Origin: Streptomyces termitum
GTDB lineage: Bacteria > Actinomycetota > Actinomycetes > Streptomycetales > Streptomycetaceae
Assembly (NCBI RefSeq): GCF_014650175.1
Contig: NZ_BMUL01000021.1
Coordinates: forward strand, 31,939-95,938
Direction: 5' to 3'
Length of the DNA: 64,000 bases
Under the pieces are notes generated by a model. The model saw only the letters and a program-made list of their open reading frames with translations. It had not been told where the DNA came from and searched no databases. The first letter of the stretch is position 1; each line of letters starts with the position of its first letter. The translations under genes were made by a program, and so were the position numbers. Shown here piece after piece: positions 16,057-24,424 of the stretch.

Positions 16057-16473
16057 GTGAACGGGGCGGGCGAGGGCGCCGGGGACGGCGGCGGGCCGGG
16101 CTCCGGGGCCCGGGAGGCGTACGGGGCGGGGGTGCCGCCGCGTACGTGGCTGCCGGACGTCGGCCCGGAGGACGTGGACCCGCTGGCCGGGGCCGTGACC
16201 GGGCTGGACGTGCCGGAGGCGACGGCGACCGAGGTGACGGGCGTCCTCGTCCGGCTGCTCGGGACGACCGCCCCGGCCGGACTGCCGGATCCGGAGGCGC
16301 TGCTGATCGCGCGGGTGTTCGTGGTCGACGAGCATCCGTCGGCGGCCCGCTGGAGCGAGGACGAGCGGCGCTCGGTGGCCGGGCTGACCGCCGCCCTGGT
16401 GGCCCGGCACGGCGAGGAGGGCGTCGAGGCGCTCGTACGGGAACTGCGGGGCGCGGGGCGCGGGGACGACTGA
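16057..16473 (+). CDS. T7SS-locus hypothetical protein, 138 aa
   Basis: No family recognised. It has a Gly/Ala-rich N-terminus (about 1-30) followed by a soluble helical domain (DVDPLAGAVTGLDVPEATATEVTGVLVRLL through EGVEALVRELRG). GTG at 16057 is preceded by GGGAGGAGA. An upstream in-frame GTG at 15937 also has a purine-rich site and lies 41 bases after the ECF-type -10, but it would add 40 Arg/Gly-rich residues with the rare codons AGG AGA, so the shorter form is preferred. It is divergent from eccC and precedes eccD by 174 bp. It could be a small cytoplasmic accessory factor of the secretion system. Confidence 0.65.
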   Translation: MNGAGEGAGDGGGPGSGAREAYGAGVPPRTWLPDVGPEDVDPLAGAVTGLDVPEATATEVTGVLVRLLGTTAPAGLPDPEALLIARVFVVDEHPSAARWSEDERRSVAGLTAALVARHGEEGVEALVRELRGAGRGDD

Positions 16474-16561
16474 GGGACCGGGTCCCGTGCGGGCGCGGGA
16501 GGGGGCCGGGTCCCGTGCGGGCGGCGGGTGGCCGGTGGAGTGGCGTGCGGGGGCTTCCGGC

Positions 16562-16589
16562 TGAACCCGGGGGCGGGGTGCTTCCGTTC
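16562..16589 (+). promoter_or_regulatory. ECF-type promoter of eccD-eccB (site 3 of 7)
   Basis: TGAACC (16562-16567), 16 bases, CCGTTC (16584-16589), ending 57 bases before the eccD GTG. Nearly identical to site 5 over the whole 28 bp. Confidence 0.82.
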
Positions 16590-16646
16590 CCCTGTCCGCC
16601 GAGGGTTTTCCGGCCTCGGCTGGACAGCGGGAAGGACACGCGGGCA

Positions 16647-18026
16647 GTGAGCGGTAGCGCGGTGGCGGGGCTGTGCCGGTTGAGGTTCCACGGGCCGCAC
16701 AAGGTGGTCGAGCTCTCCGTACCGGCCGACGTCCCCCTGGCGGACCTGTTGCCGACCATCGTCGGCTATTCCGGGGACGACCTGGACGAGAAGGCCGTCG
16801 AGGCGGGCGGCTGGGTGCTCCAGCGGCTCGGCGAGGAGCCGCTCGACGAGGAGCGGACGGCGGAGGCGCTGGAGCTGCGCGACGGCGAGCGGCTCTACCT
16901 GCGGATGCGCCGCGAGGCCCTGCCGGAGGTCCACTTCGACGATGTCGTCGACGGGGTCGCGGCCGGTCTGGAGCGGCGCGGCGACGGCTGGAGCCCCGCC
17001 CTCACCCACCATCTGGCGCTCGGCGTCGCGCTGCTCGCGCTGGCGGGCGGCTTCGTGCTGCTGGCCCTGTCCGGCGGGCTCGGCCCGCTGCGGGTGGTGG
17101 CGGCGGCCGGCACCGGGGCGCTGCTGCTGCTCGGCGCGGGCAGTGCCGCGCGGGCGGTGGGCGACGCGGGGGCCGGTACGGCGCTCGGCGCGGCGGCGGT
17201 GCCCTATCTGGCGCTGGCCGGGGCGCTGCTGCCGGCCGGGGAGAGCGACCTGACGGCGGCCCGGCTGCTGGCGGGCGGTTCGGCGGCGGCGGGGGCCTCG
17301 GTCCTGGCGCTGGCGTCGGTGGCCTGCTCGGCGCCGCTCTTCCTGGGGCTGCTCGTCACCGCGGTCGCCGCGTCGGTGGCCGGGACGCTCGCGCTGGTGG
17401 GCCTGTCGCCGTCGGAGACGGCGGGGGCGCTGGCGGTGCTCGTGGTGGCCGCCGGGGCGTTCCTGCCCGGTTTCGCCTTCCGGCTGTCGGGGCTGAAGCT
17501 GCCCGCGCTGCCGCGCCGGGCGGAGGAGCTCCAGGAGGACATCGAGCCGTATCCGGCGCGGGAGGTCGTGGACCGCAGCGCGGTGGCCGACGGCTATCTG
17601 ACCGCCTTCCACGTGGTGACCGGCGCCCTGTGCGCGGGCTGTCTGACGCTGATGGCGCCCGCGCCGGGCTGGGCGCCGGTGGCGCTGGCGGCCGTGCTGT
17701 CGCTGCTGCTGGTGCTGCACGTCCGCGAGGTCGGTTCCCGGTGGCAGCGGCTGGCCCTGATCGTGCCCGGCGTGTACGGGCTGGCACTGCTCGCGGCCGG
17801 GTGGGCGCTGTCGCTCGGCGCGACGGGCCGGCTGGGCCTGCTGACCGGTCTGGTGGCGGTGGCCGCGGCGCTCGCGGTCTTCTCGTGGACGGTGCCGGGG
17901 CGGCGGCTGCTGCCGTACTGGGGCCGGGCCGCCGACCTGCTGCACAGCGCGCTGGCGCTGAGCCTGATCCCGCTGGCGCTGGCCGAGGCCGGGGTCTTCA
18001 CCTGGGTGCGCGGGCTCACCGGCTGA
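16647..18026 (+). CDS. eccD: Type VII secretion integral membrane protein EccD
   Basis: 459 aa. Residues 1-95 form a YukD/ubiquitin-like domain (CRLRFHGPHKVVELSVPADVPLADLLPTIV, then ELRDGERLYL). The rest holds about eleven hydrophobic helices, the pore-forming part of the ESX membrane complex. GTG at 16647 follows GAAGGA by ten bases. The gene follows ECF-type site 3 and is 53 bp upstream of eccB, probably co-transcribed. Length and architecture match the family. Confidence 0.93.
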   Translation: MSGSAVAGLCRLRFHGPHKVVELSVPADVPLADLLPTIVGYSGDDLDEKAVEAGGWVLQRLGEEPLDEERTAEALELRDGERLYLRMRREALPEVHFDDVVDGVAAGLERRGDGWSPALTHHLALGVALLALAGGFVLLALSGGLGPLRVVAAAGTGALLLLGAGSAARAVGDAGAGTALGAAAVPYLALAGALLPAGESDLTAARLLAGGSAAAGASVLALASVACSAPLFLGLLVTAVAASVAGTLALVGLSPSETAGALAVLVVAAGAFLPGFAFRLSGLKLPALPRRAEELQEDIEPYPAREVVDRSAVADGYLTAFHVVTGALCAGCLTLMAPAPGWAPVALAAVLSLLLVLHVREVGSRWQRLALIVPGVYGLALLAAGWALSLGATGRLGLLTGLVAVAAALAVFSWTVPGRRLLPYWGRAADLLHSALALSLIPLALAEAGVFTWVRGLTG

Positions 18027-18079
18027 GCGCCCCGCACCGCCCCTGACGCCCGACACCCCTTCCCCCTCCAGGAGTTCAC

Positions 18080-19630
18080 ATGCAGTCCAGGCGCGACCAG
18101 GTGCAGGCCCACCTGTTCGTGATGAGCAGGCTCGGGGCCGGCATGCTGCGGGGCGAGCCCGACGCGCTGGACCTCCCGACCCGGCGGACCGTCCGGGGGG
18201 TGCGGACCGGGCTGTTCATCGCCGTGGTCATCGCCCTGGTGATGGGCCTGTACGGGGCGATCAAGCCGGGCGGCTCGGCGGGCTGGGCCAAGCCGGGGAC
18301 CCTGGTGGTGGTGAAGGAGACGGGCGCCCGGTACCTGTTCGTCGGCGGGGAGCTGCGGCCGGTCCTCAACCAGGCCAGCGCCCGGCTGGTCGCCGGGTCC
18401 AGGATGACCGTCACGCAGGTCGGGCAGGCGTCGCTGGGGGCGGTGCCGCGCGGCGGCCCGCTGGGGATCGTGGGCGCGCCGGACGGGCTGCCCGCCTCGT
18501 CCGCGCTGGCCCGGGGCGACTGGCTGGTGTGCGGCCTGGTGGCGGCGGGGCCGTCGGGGCGGCCCGGCCCGGTGGTGTCGGTGGCGGTCGGCGCGGCGGG
18601 CTCCGGCCGGGCGCTCGGCCCGGACCAGGGGCTGCTGGTGGCGGCCTCGGACGGCACCGGGCACGTGCTGTGGCAGGGGCGGCGGCTGCGGCTCGGCGCG
18701 GGCGCGGCGACGGCGCTCGGTTACGGCACGGCCACCCCGTTCCCGGTGGCGGCCGCCTATCTCAACTCCCTTCCGGCGGGCCCCGACCTGGCGCTGCCGG
18801 AGATCGCGGGCCGGGGTGCGGCCGGTCCCGCCCTGGCCGGGCGGGCGACCCGGGTCGGGCAGCTCTTCACGGGCCCGGGCGGTGAGCCGTACGTGCTGAC
18901 CCGGAAGGGTCTGGCGGCGCTCGACCGGACCCGTTTCGAGCTGCTGCGGGGCGATCCGCGCACGCAGCGGGAGGCGTACGCGGGGGCGCCGGCGGTCGCC
19001 GTGGCGGTGGGCGCCGCCGATCTGGCCGCCCACTCGGCACCGGCCGGGACGCTGCCGGCCGGGGGGCTTCCCGAGGCGCCGCCGAAGCTGGTGGAGCCGG
19101 GGGCCGGGCAGGGCGTGTGCACGGCGGTGCGGCCGGCGGCGGGCGGCGGGGTCTCCACCCTGGTGACCGTGGCCGACGCGGCGGCGGTCGCGGGCCGTCC
19201 GGTGACGCCCCAGCCGGGCGTGACGGCGGGGTGCGGCGCGGCGGACCTGGTCGCGGTGCGGCCCGGCGGCGGGGCGCTGGTGCGGGCGCTGTCCGGGGCG
19301 GGCGCGGCCGGGGTGACGTACCTGGTGGCGGACAACGGCGTGAAGTACCCGCTGCCGACGGACGACGCCGCGAAGGCCCTGGGCTATCCGGGCGCGGTGG
19401 ACACGGGCGTACCGGCGACGCTGCTGTCGCTGCTGCCGTCGGGCCCGGCCCTGGACCCGTCGGCGCTGGCGGCGGCGGGGGTCGTCGACGTGACGGCGGG
19501 CGTGCCGGCACCGGTCTGCCCCGGGGCGGAGCCCGCGGGCGGCAAGGGCGTGAAGGCCGGGGAGGCCCTGGAGGTCCCGCGGGCCGGGACGTCCGGGGCG
19601 GAGCGCGCGCTGGGCGCGGTCGCGCCGTAG
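18080..19630 (+). CDS. eccB: Type VII secretion protein EccB
   Basis: 516 aa. It starts with the conserved EccB sequence SRRDQVQAHLFVMSRL, has one transmembrane helix near residues 44-64 (FIAVVIALVMGLYGAI), and a large extracytoplasmic part of repeated GxxxxVLTRKGLAAL-type units. Cysteine pairs (CTAVRP, GCGAAD) suit a disulfide outside the membrane. EccB anchors the ESX complex to the cell envelope. ATG at 18080 has AGGAG five bases upstream. It lies between eccD and the ESX-like genes. Confidence 0.93.
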   Translation: MQSRRDQVQAHLFVMSRLGAGMLRGEPDALDLPTRRTVRGVRTGLFIAVVIALVMGLYGAIKPGGSAGWAKPGTLVVVKETGARYLFVGGELRPVLNQASARLVAGSRMTVTQVGQASLGAVPRGGPLGIVGAPDGLPASSALARGDWLVCGLVAAGPSGRPGPVVSVAVGAAGSGRALGPDQGLLVAASDGTGHVLWQGRRLRLGAGAATALGYGTATPFPVAAAYLNSLPAGPDLALPEIAGRGAAGPALAGRATRVGQLFTGPGGEPYVLTRKGLAALDRTRFELLRGDPRTQREAYAGAPAVAVAVGAADLAAHSAPAGTLPAGGLPEAPPKLVEPGAGQGVCTAVRPAAGGGVSTLVTVADAAAVAGRPVTPQPGVTAGCGAADLVAVRPGGGALVRALSGAGAAGVTYLVADNGVKYPLPTDDAAKALGYPGAVDTGVPATLLSLLPSGPALDPSALAAAGVVDVTAGVPAPVCPGAEPAGGKGVKAGEALEVPRAGTSGAERALGAVAP

Positions 19631-19658
19631 GACCGGGGGCCGTAACGCGGTCGCGGCG

Positions 19659-19686
19659 TGAACCCCGCGCCGTGAGCGCCCCGTTC
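19659..19686 (+). promoter_or_regulatory. ECF-type promoter of the first WXG100-size gene (site 4 of 7)
   Basis: TGAACC (19659-19664), 16 bases, CCGTTC (19681-19686), ending 43 bases before the GTG at 19730. Confidence 0.8.
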
Positions 19687-19729
19687 TTCCTGCCGGGGAC
19701 CACCCCGACCGTACGACAAAGGAGTTCAG

Positions 19730-20068
19730 GTGACCGACGCGCCCAACGCCAACCTCAAGGTCTCGTCAGCGGTACTCACCCAGACCCTCAACGAGCTGGA
19801 GGAGCACCTCCAGACGATGGAGCGGTCCTACACGCAGTCCGAGGACATCGCGCGCCAGGTCGCGGACAGCATGAAGTCCACCGCCGGAACCAAGTTCATC
19901 GCGAAGATCGAGAACTGGCAGCGCGGCTACCGCACGGTGATGGCCGAGTACAAGGACCTCGTGGACGCCGTCGGCATGACCAGCAAGGTCATGACGGACA
20001 CCGCCGGCGAGGCGGACGCCAACATGGACATGTGGGACGGCGACGTCTACGACATCCTCAGCAAGTGA
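19730..20068 (+). CDS. WXG100-size ESX-like protein A
   Basis: 112 aa, fully helical, with no cysteines or signal peptide, the size of ESX substrates. The second conserved tryptophan region is present (IENWQRGYRTV, W63), but the usual WxG turn is replaced by STAG. No clear C-terminal YxxxD/E signal; the protein ends DVYDILSK. GTG at 19730 has AGGAG five bases upstream. It is followed 73 bp later by a second ESX-size gene, so the two products could form the helical-hairpin heterodimer that EccC recognises. Its own ECF-type promoter implies high-level expression with the system. Confidence 0.82.
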   Translation: MTDAPNANLKVSSAVLTQTLNELEEHLQTMERSYTQSEDIARQVADSMKSTAGTKFIAKIENWQRGYRTVMAEYKDLVDAVGMTSKVMTDTAGEADANMDMWDGDVYDILSK

Positions 20069-20141
20069 CCGGGGCGAAGCCTCCCTTCGCTTCGCTTCCC
20101 CCTCTCCCTCCCTTTCCTCCCCTCTGCCGTAAGGAACGCGC

Positions 20142-20438
20142 ATGGACTCCATGGACATGGACATCAAGCACGGCGCCCTCCAGGACGCCAACGACCAGAT
20201 GAAGCAGGTCGCGGCCGCCATGAGCTCGGCCGTGAACACCATCGTGCAGCGCCTCAGCGCCATCCAGTCCGAGTTCACCGGTGAGGCGGCCAAGGAGTTC
20301 GAGGAGTTCAAGCAGGTCGTGAACAACCTGGACTCCACGCTGTCGCACCAGTTCGACAAGGGCGCGGACCTGCTGGCGGACGCCCACGGCATCATCCGCA
20401 ACGGCGACCGCAAGAGCGCCTACCTGTTCCAGCGCTGA
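20142..20438 (+). CDS. WXG100-size ESX-like protein B
   Basis: 98 aa helical hairpin. The turn reads SEFTGEAAKEF, so Phe replaces Trp of the WxG motif while Gly and the following helix pattern are kept. The C-terminus (KSAYLFQR) lacks a YxxxD/E signal. ATG at 20142 follows a TAAGGA ribosome site. It is the pair of the preceding gene and probably its partner in secretion. The same FxGEAA turn recurs at the N-terminus of the giant protein (24425 gene), which supports a shared targeting fold. Confidence 0.83.
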   Translation: MDSMDMDIKHGALQDANDQMKQVAAAMSSAVNTIVQRLSAIQSEFTGEAAKEFEEFKQVVNNLDSTLSHQFDKGADLLADAHGIIRNGDRKSAYLFQR

Positions 20439-20512
20439 GCCCCGCGCCGCCCGGGACCCGGCCCGCCGCCCTCGTGCCGGCGCGCCGGGTTCCGCCGTTC
20501 CCGGGCCCGGGC

Positions 20513-20540
20513 TGAACCCCGGGGCGGGGGGCTTCCGTTC
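20513..20540 (+). promoter_or_regulatory. ECF-type promoter of the accessory/giant-protein operon (site 5 of 7)
   Basis: TGAACC (20513-20518), 16 bases, CCGTTC (20535-20540), ending 50 bases before the ATG at 20591. No other promoter-like site was seen before the giant gene, so transcripts from here may run about 24 kb to the terminator at 44674. Confidence 0.8.
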
Positions 20541-20590
20541 TCCGTGCCGGACCGCGTACGCGGGGACGGCACCAGGACAGGAGAGGGCCC

Positions 20591-21034
20591 ATGGCGACCA
20601 GCGAACCCGACGACAACGAGGACGGCGGCGACTCCACCACGGTCTCGCTGGACGTTCTGCTCGCCAAGCAGAAGGCGTTCGAGAGCCTGATGAACGAGTT
20701 CACCTCGGACCCTTACCTCACGAGGCTCGCCGAGTGGAAGAACCAGACCCTCGTCGGCGACTACGGCCGGCTCGTCCCGGGCAACACGAAGGCCCTGGCC
20801 AGCGCCGAGCAGGTGCAGAGGCTGTTCGCCAAGGTGGCCGGAGAGCTGGACACGGCGCTGAGCAAGCTCAACGCCATCGCCAACAGCGGCTACATCAACC
20901 TCGGCAGCGTCAAGCAGATCCTGGGCGAGGCGGTCGGGGACTCCCTCGACACGGCCGAGATGTGGGAGCTCCTCGGCTACATCCAGCGGGACGGCCAGAA
21001 CACCGGCAATTCCGGAACCACTTCCTCGCCGTGA
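20591..21034 (+). CDS. T7SS-locus hypothetical protein, 147 aa
   Basis: Family not recognised. It starts with an acidic tail (ATSEPDDNEDGGD), followed by a helical body of roughly ESX size (about 15-135, LDVLLAKQKAFESLMNEF ... LDTALSKLNAIANSGY) and a Gly/Ser/Thr end. No WxG. ATG at 20591 follows AGGAGAGG. It is 31 bp upstream of the 772-aa WXG/repeat protein. It may be that protein's chaperone or a small secreted partner; inference from position only. Confidence 0.72.
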   Translation: MATSEPDDNEDGGDSTTVSLDVLLAKQKAFESLMNEFTSDPYLTRLAEWKNQTLVGDYGRLVPGNTKALASAEQVQRLFAKVAGELDTALSKLNAIANSGYINLGSVKQILGEAVGDSLDTAEMWELLGYIQRDGQNTGNSGTTSSP

Positions 21035-21065
21035 CCCCCTGTACCACCGGAGAAAGGAGCCGGGT

Positions 21066-23384
21066 GTGAGCGAACAGCCGACCGGAACGACGCCGCCGAC
21101 GCGCAAGTGGGCCTGGGAAGACTCCATCAAGATCTTCCTGGACAGCACCGGGACCCTGACGACACGGAACATGGTGGCCGGCCCGGGTTCCAAGGACTGG
21201 TCCGACTTCGGGACCTTCAGGATCGAGAAGAACGTCTCCTTCAGCAAGGACTACTCGACGATCTTCGATTTCTGGTGGGAGTTCGTCTCCACCTACGGTA
21301 GCCGGAAAGCCCGGTACGTCGTGGGTTTCAGTGCCAACTGGGCGGGTTACTTCGACGACGGCAGCTCGCCGTACAACCTGTTCCTGAACGAGCCGAACAA
21401 GGGACTCCTCCCCTTGGTGAGCGGGCCGACGACGGCGAGGACGGACGTCGTCAACCCCTACACGTTCGAGAACGCGAAGAACGAACTGAACGGCGTCGTC
21501 AAGTGGATGGAGAAGTGGAACCCCATCATCAAGGGATGGGGCGACGATCTGGAGTCCGAGGGAAGCGAGTGGCGGGGCAGCGCCGCCGGTTCGTTCAAGA
21601 AGTTCGTCAACGTCATCTACGGCGAGATGTACAAGGTCTGGCTGGACATCACCACGCCCAAGAACCTGGTGACCCTGCTGGAGAATTCCCAGATCGGGCT
21701 CGTCGCCGCCTACTGGGGCATGTACAACGGGTTCGAGGACTGGAAGAAGAAGCAGAAGGACCTGACCAAGGCCGACGGAACGACGCAGGCCTACCGGACC
21801 CACAACGGGGTGGAGCTGCTGCGCGCCAACTTCTACGCCCTCATGCAGGGCGCCACGCTCCACACCACCTGGACGACGACCACGACGGTCACCGTGGCGG
21901 GCGGCGGCGGCACCTCCACCAGCACCAGTTCCGACTTCGTCGCCCTCTATGACAAGGACGGGAAGGACGTCAGTTCCCCCGACTGGGTCCGGATGGTCGA
22001 GCAGAACGCGAAGGCCGAGTGGCTGAAGGAGACCGAGAGTCTCGACACGACCGCGACGACCTACACCAACATCATGGATGACGCCTACCGGGAGCTGGCC
22101 GCCGCGCTCGCCCCGGTGCTCCACCAACCGAACTTCGCCCTCCCCAGTGGTACCGGCGGCCCGGGTGGACCTGGAGGCCCCGGGGGGCCCGGTGGCGGGG
22201 ATTCCGGCCTGCCCGACGGATTGGGCGGGAACGGCGACGGCGCGGGCGGCTCCGGAGGCGGCATCGGCGGCGGGGGCGGCGGCGGCATCAAGGTGCCCGA
22301 CTTGACCACCGGCAAAGAGGGCGACGGAAACGGCAAGAACGGGAACGGCAAGAATCCCGGAGGGCTGCCCGCCCCGCCCACCATCCCCCCGCCGATCACC
22401 GTCCCCGACACCACCACGGGCAAGCCCGGCTCGGGACCGGGCACGGGCAACAACGTCCCGCTGCTCGACAAGAACGGCAAGCCCGTCACCGGCGCGGACG
22501 GCAAGCCCGTCATGCTGCCGCCGGGCTCCCGCATCGGCAAGGACGGCAAGGTCTACGACTCGAAGGGCAACCCGGTCCTCGGCTCGAACGGCAAGCAGAT
22601 CGTCGCACCCCCCGGCGCCAAGACGGGGACGCCGCAGCCGCCCACCCGCGAGGAGAACCAGACGGGCGGCACGCCGGGCGCCGGCTACGACCGGATCCGG
22701 CTTCCCGAGGGCGCCAAGGTCATGCCCGACGGCAGCGTGGTCGACGCCAAGGGCAAGCCGCTCCTCGACGCCAACGGCAACCCCTACGTACTGCCGAAGG
22801 GCGCCACCCTCAAGGACGGCATCGTCATCGACGCCAACGGCAACCCGATCAGCCGCAGTCACCAGATGCTCACCAACGCCGAGCACGCCCTCTCCTCCCG
22901 CCCCGAGCAGAAGAACCCGACCACCGGCGGGAAGAACGTCTTCGACGGGATCAACACCGGCGGCAGCGGCCGCAAGTTCGACCTGAACGGCCTCGGTTCC
23001 GGCGGCTCCGGCCTCGGTGGCGGCAGCGGAAAAAGCGTCTCGTCGGTCGTCGGCGGCGGCGTCGGCGGCACCGGCGAGCGGCTCGCCCGGATGCTCGGCG
23101 AACCGAGCGGTACGCAGGCCACCGCCGGCGGCACGGGCACCGGTTCCGGGGGCGGTTCCGGCACCGGAACCGGTGGTGGTACGGGCACGGGCTCCGGGGG
23201 CGGCACCGGAGCGGGCGGTCCCCAGACCGCGCAGTCCCCGATGATGCCGCCGATGAACCCCGGCGCGGCCGGCGGCGGCCAGCCCAACCAGGGCAAGGAC
23301 CGGCAGCGCACCACCTGGCTGACCGAGGACGAGGACACCTGGGGCACCGACACCGGCTCCGTCAGCGGGGTCATCGGCCGCTGA
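21066..23384 (+). CDS. WXG-type 772-aa protein with Gly-rich linker and Asn-Gly repeats
   Basis: Residues about 110-260 look like a WXG domain (W169-R-G, EWRGSAAGSFKKFV) within a helical region. Residues 360-430 are Gly/Pro-rich, with GPGGPGGPGG and GGGIGGGGGGGI. Residues about 470-600 carry four to six copies of a short beta motif built on DxNGxPxxLPxGxxxxxDGxVxD, for example DSKGNPVLGSNGKQIVAPPG and DANGNPYVLPKG. A Gly/Thr/Ser stretch and a tail with TTWLTEDEDTWG follow. There is no signal peptide, so T7SS export is the likely route. GTG at 21066 has AAAGGAG six bases upstream. It resembles PPE/WXG-type surface proteins in layout, not in sequence. Confidence 0.75.
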   Translation: MSEQPTGTTPPTRKWAWEDSIKIFLDSTGTLTTRNMVAGPGSKDWSDFGTFRIEKNVSFSKDYSTIFDFWWEFVSTYGSRKARYVVGFSANWAGYFDDGSSPYNLFLNEPNKGLLPLVSGPTTARTDVVNPYTFENAKNELNGVVKWMEKWNPIIKGWGDDLESEGSEWRGSAAGSFKKFVNVIYGEMYKVWLDITTPKNLVTLLENSQIGLVAAYWGMYNGFEDWKKKQKDLTKADGTTQAYRTHNGVELLRANFYALMQGATLHTTWTTTTTVTVAGGGGTSTSTSSDFVALYDKDGKDVSSPDWVRMVEQNAKAEWLKETESLDTTATTYTNIMDDAYRELAAALAPVLHQPNFALPSGTGGPGGPGGPGGPGGGDSGLPDGLGGNGDGAGGSGGGIGGGGGGGIKVPDLTTGKEGDGNGKNGNGKNPGGLPAPPTIPPPITVPDTTTGKPGSGPGTGNNVPLLDKNGKPVTGADGKPVMLPPGSRIGKDGKVYDSKGNPVLGSNGKQIVAPPGAKTGTPQPPTREENQTGGTPGAGYDRIRLPEGAKVMPDGSVVDAKGKPLLDANGNPYVLPKGATLKDGIVIDANGNPISRSHQMLTNAEHALSSRPEQKNPTTGGKNVFDGINTGGSGRKFDLNGLGSGGSGLGGGSGKSVSSVVGGGVGGTGERLARMLGEPSGTQATAGGTGTGSGGGSGTGTGGGTGTGSGGGTGAGGPQTAQSPMMPPMNPGAAGGGQPNQGKDRQRTTWLTEDEDTWGTDTGSVSGVIGR

Positions 23385-23430
23385 CCCCGCCCGCGACGAA
23401 CGACCCCTCTTCCCCATGAAAGGCGGCCCC

Positions 23431-23994
23431 ATGGCCATGGACTTCGAGAGCATCCTCAAGGACACGATGTCCGCCCTGCACGAGCATCGGGACAAGATGC
23501 TGGAGGCCAAGCGCGAACTGGACGCGGCGACCACGTCGGTCACCTCCAAGGACCGCATGGTGTCCGTGACGGTCGGCCCCCAGGGCCAGGTGGTCTCGAT
23601 GACCTTCCACACCAAGGCGTACCAGTCGATGGCACCGGCCGAACTGGCCGCCGCCCTCGTCATCGTCCTCAACGAGGCACGGGCCAGGATGGGCAGCGAG
23701 GTCATCGAGCGCATCAAGGGCTTCCAGGACTTCAGCGGCCACCTGCGCAGCGTGACGGGGCTCGCCGGCACGCCGGTCGAGATGGACGAGGTCCTCAAGC
23801 CGCTGCGGGCCATGGCCCCGACCTTCAGCCAGGAGGAGGCTCTGGAGGAGCTGAGGGCTTCCCGGCAGGAGGAGTTCGCCGCCGAGGAGGAGGCGGCCCG
23901 CCGGGCCTCCGAACAGAAGGCGAAGCAGGAAGAGTTCGAGGCCGAGGCCGAGAACCGCATCCCCACCGGGAAGCAGGAGGAGTTCAGTGGCTGA
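23431..23994 (+). CDS. YbaB/EbfC-family protein in the T7SS locus
   Basis: 187 aa. Residues 1-110 match the YbaB/EbfC fold: a helix, then VTVGPQGQVVSMTFHTKAYQSMAPAELAAALVIVLNEAR. The C-terminal half is a charged coiled coil (EEALEELRASRQEEFAAEEEAARRASEQKAKQ). YbaB proteins bind DNA as nucleoid factors. In actinobacterial ESX loci, YbaB-like proteins such as the EspL group occur as secretion accessories, which fits better here. ATG at 23431 follows AAAGG by seven bases; an ATG at 23416 would include that site. It overlaps the next gene by eight bases. Confidence 0.8.
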   Translation: MAMDFESILKDTMSALHEHRDKMLEAKRELDAATTSVTSKDRMVSVTVGPQGQVVSMTFHTKAYQSMAPAELAAALVIVLNEARARMGSEVIERIKGFQDFSGHLRSVTGLAGTPVEMDEVLKPLRAMAPTFSQEEALEELRASRQEEFAAEEEAARRASEQKAKQEEFEAEAENRIPTGKQEEFSG

Positions 23995-24295
23995 GGACCT
24001 GAAGGTCCTGAGTGACCTCAAGGGAAAGTTCGCCCACTACGAGGAGTACCAGCGCTGCCTCTCCGACCTGGGCCGGACGATCCTGGAGATCAACCGGATC
24101 AACAAGGAGTCGGCGGGCCAGGACGAGATCGGGAAGACGTACCACAAGCAGGTGGACAAGCCCACCGAAAACCTGACCGAGACCCTCGGGTACATCACCA
24201 AGCGGCTGGGCGCGGTGACGGACGCGGGCAAGCAGACGACCGACACGATGGCGAAGTCGGACGAAGAGGCCGGTTCCCACGTGGACGGCTTCTGA
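23987..24295 (+). CDS. ESX-size helical protein, 102 aa
   Basis: Family not firmly recognised. All-helical, charged, ESX-like length, no WxG. It contains TYHKQVDKPTENLTETLGYITKRL in the middle and ends SHVDGF. GTG at 23987 is reached from AGGAGGAG, and the gene overlaps the YbaB-like gene by eight bases, so the two are coupled. It is likely a small T7SS substrate or chaperone delivered with the giant protein that starts 130 bp downstream. The one Cys (QRCLSDL) is unusual for ESX proteins. Confidence 0.72.
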   Translation: MAEDLKVLSDLKGKFAHYEEYQRCLSDLGRTILEINRINKESAGQDEIGKTYHKQVDKPTENLTETLGYITKRLGAVTDAGKQTTDTMAKSDEEAGSHVDGF

Positions 24296-24424
24296 GACGG
24301 GTCTCCATGGAGATGCGCCCGCCTCCCCCGGCCGGGGCGGCGGGCGCTCACCGTGCTGAACCGCGTGGGTGGCCGTCCCCGTTCTCCCGGGCACAGCCAC
24401 CCGCCGACCAGAGGACCGCCGCCC

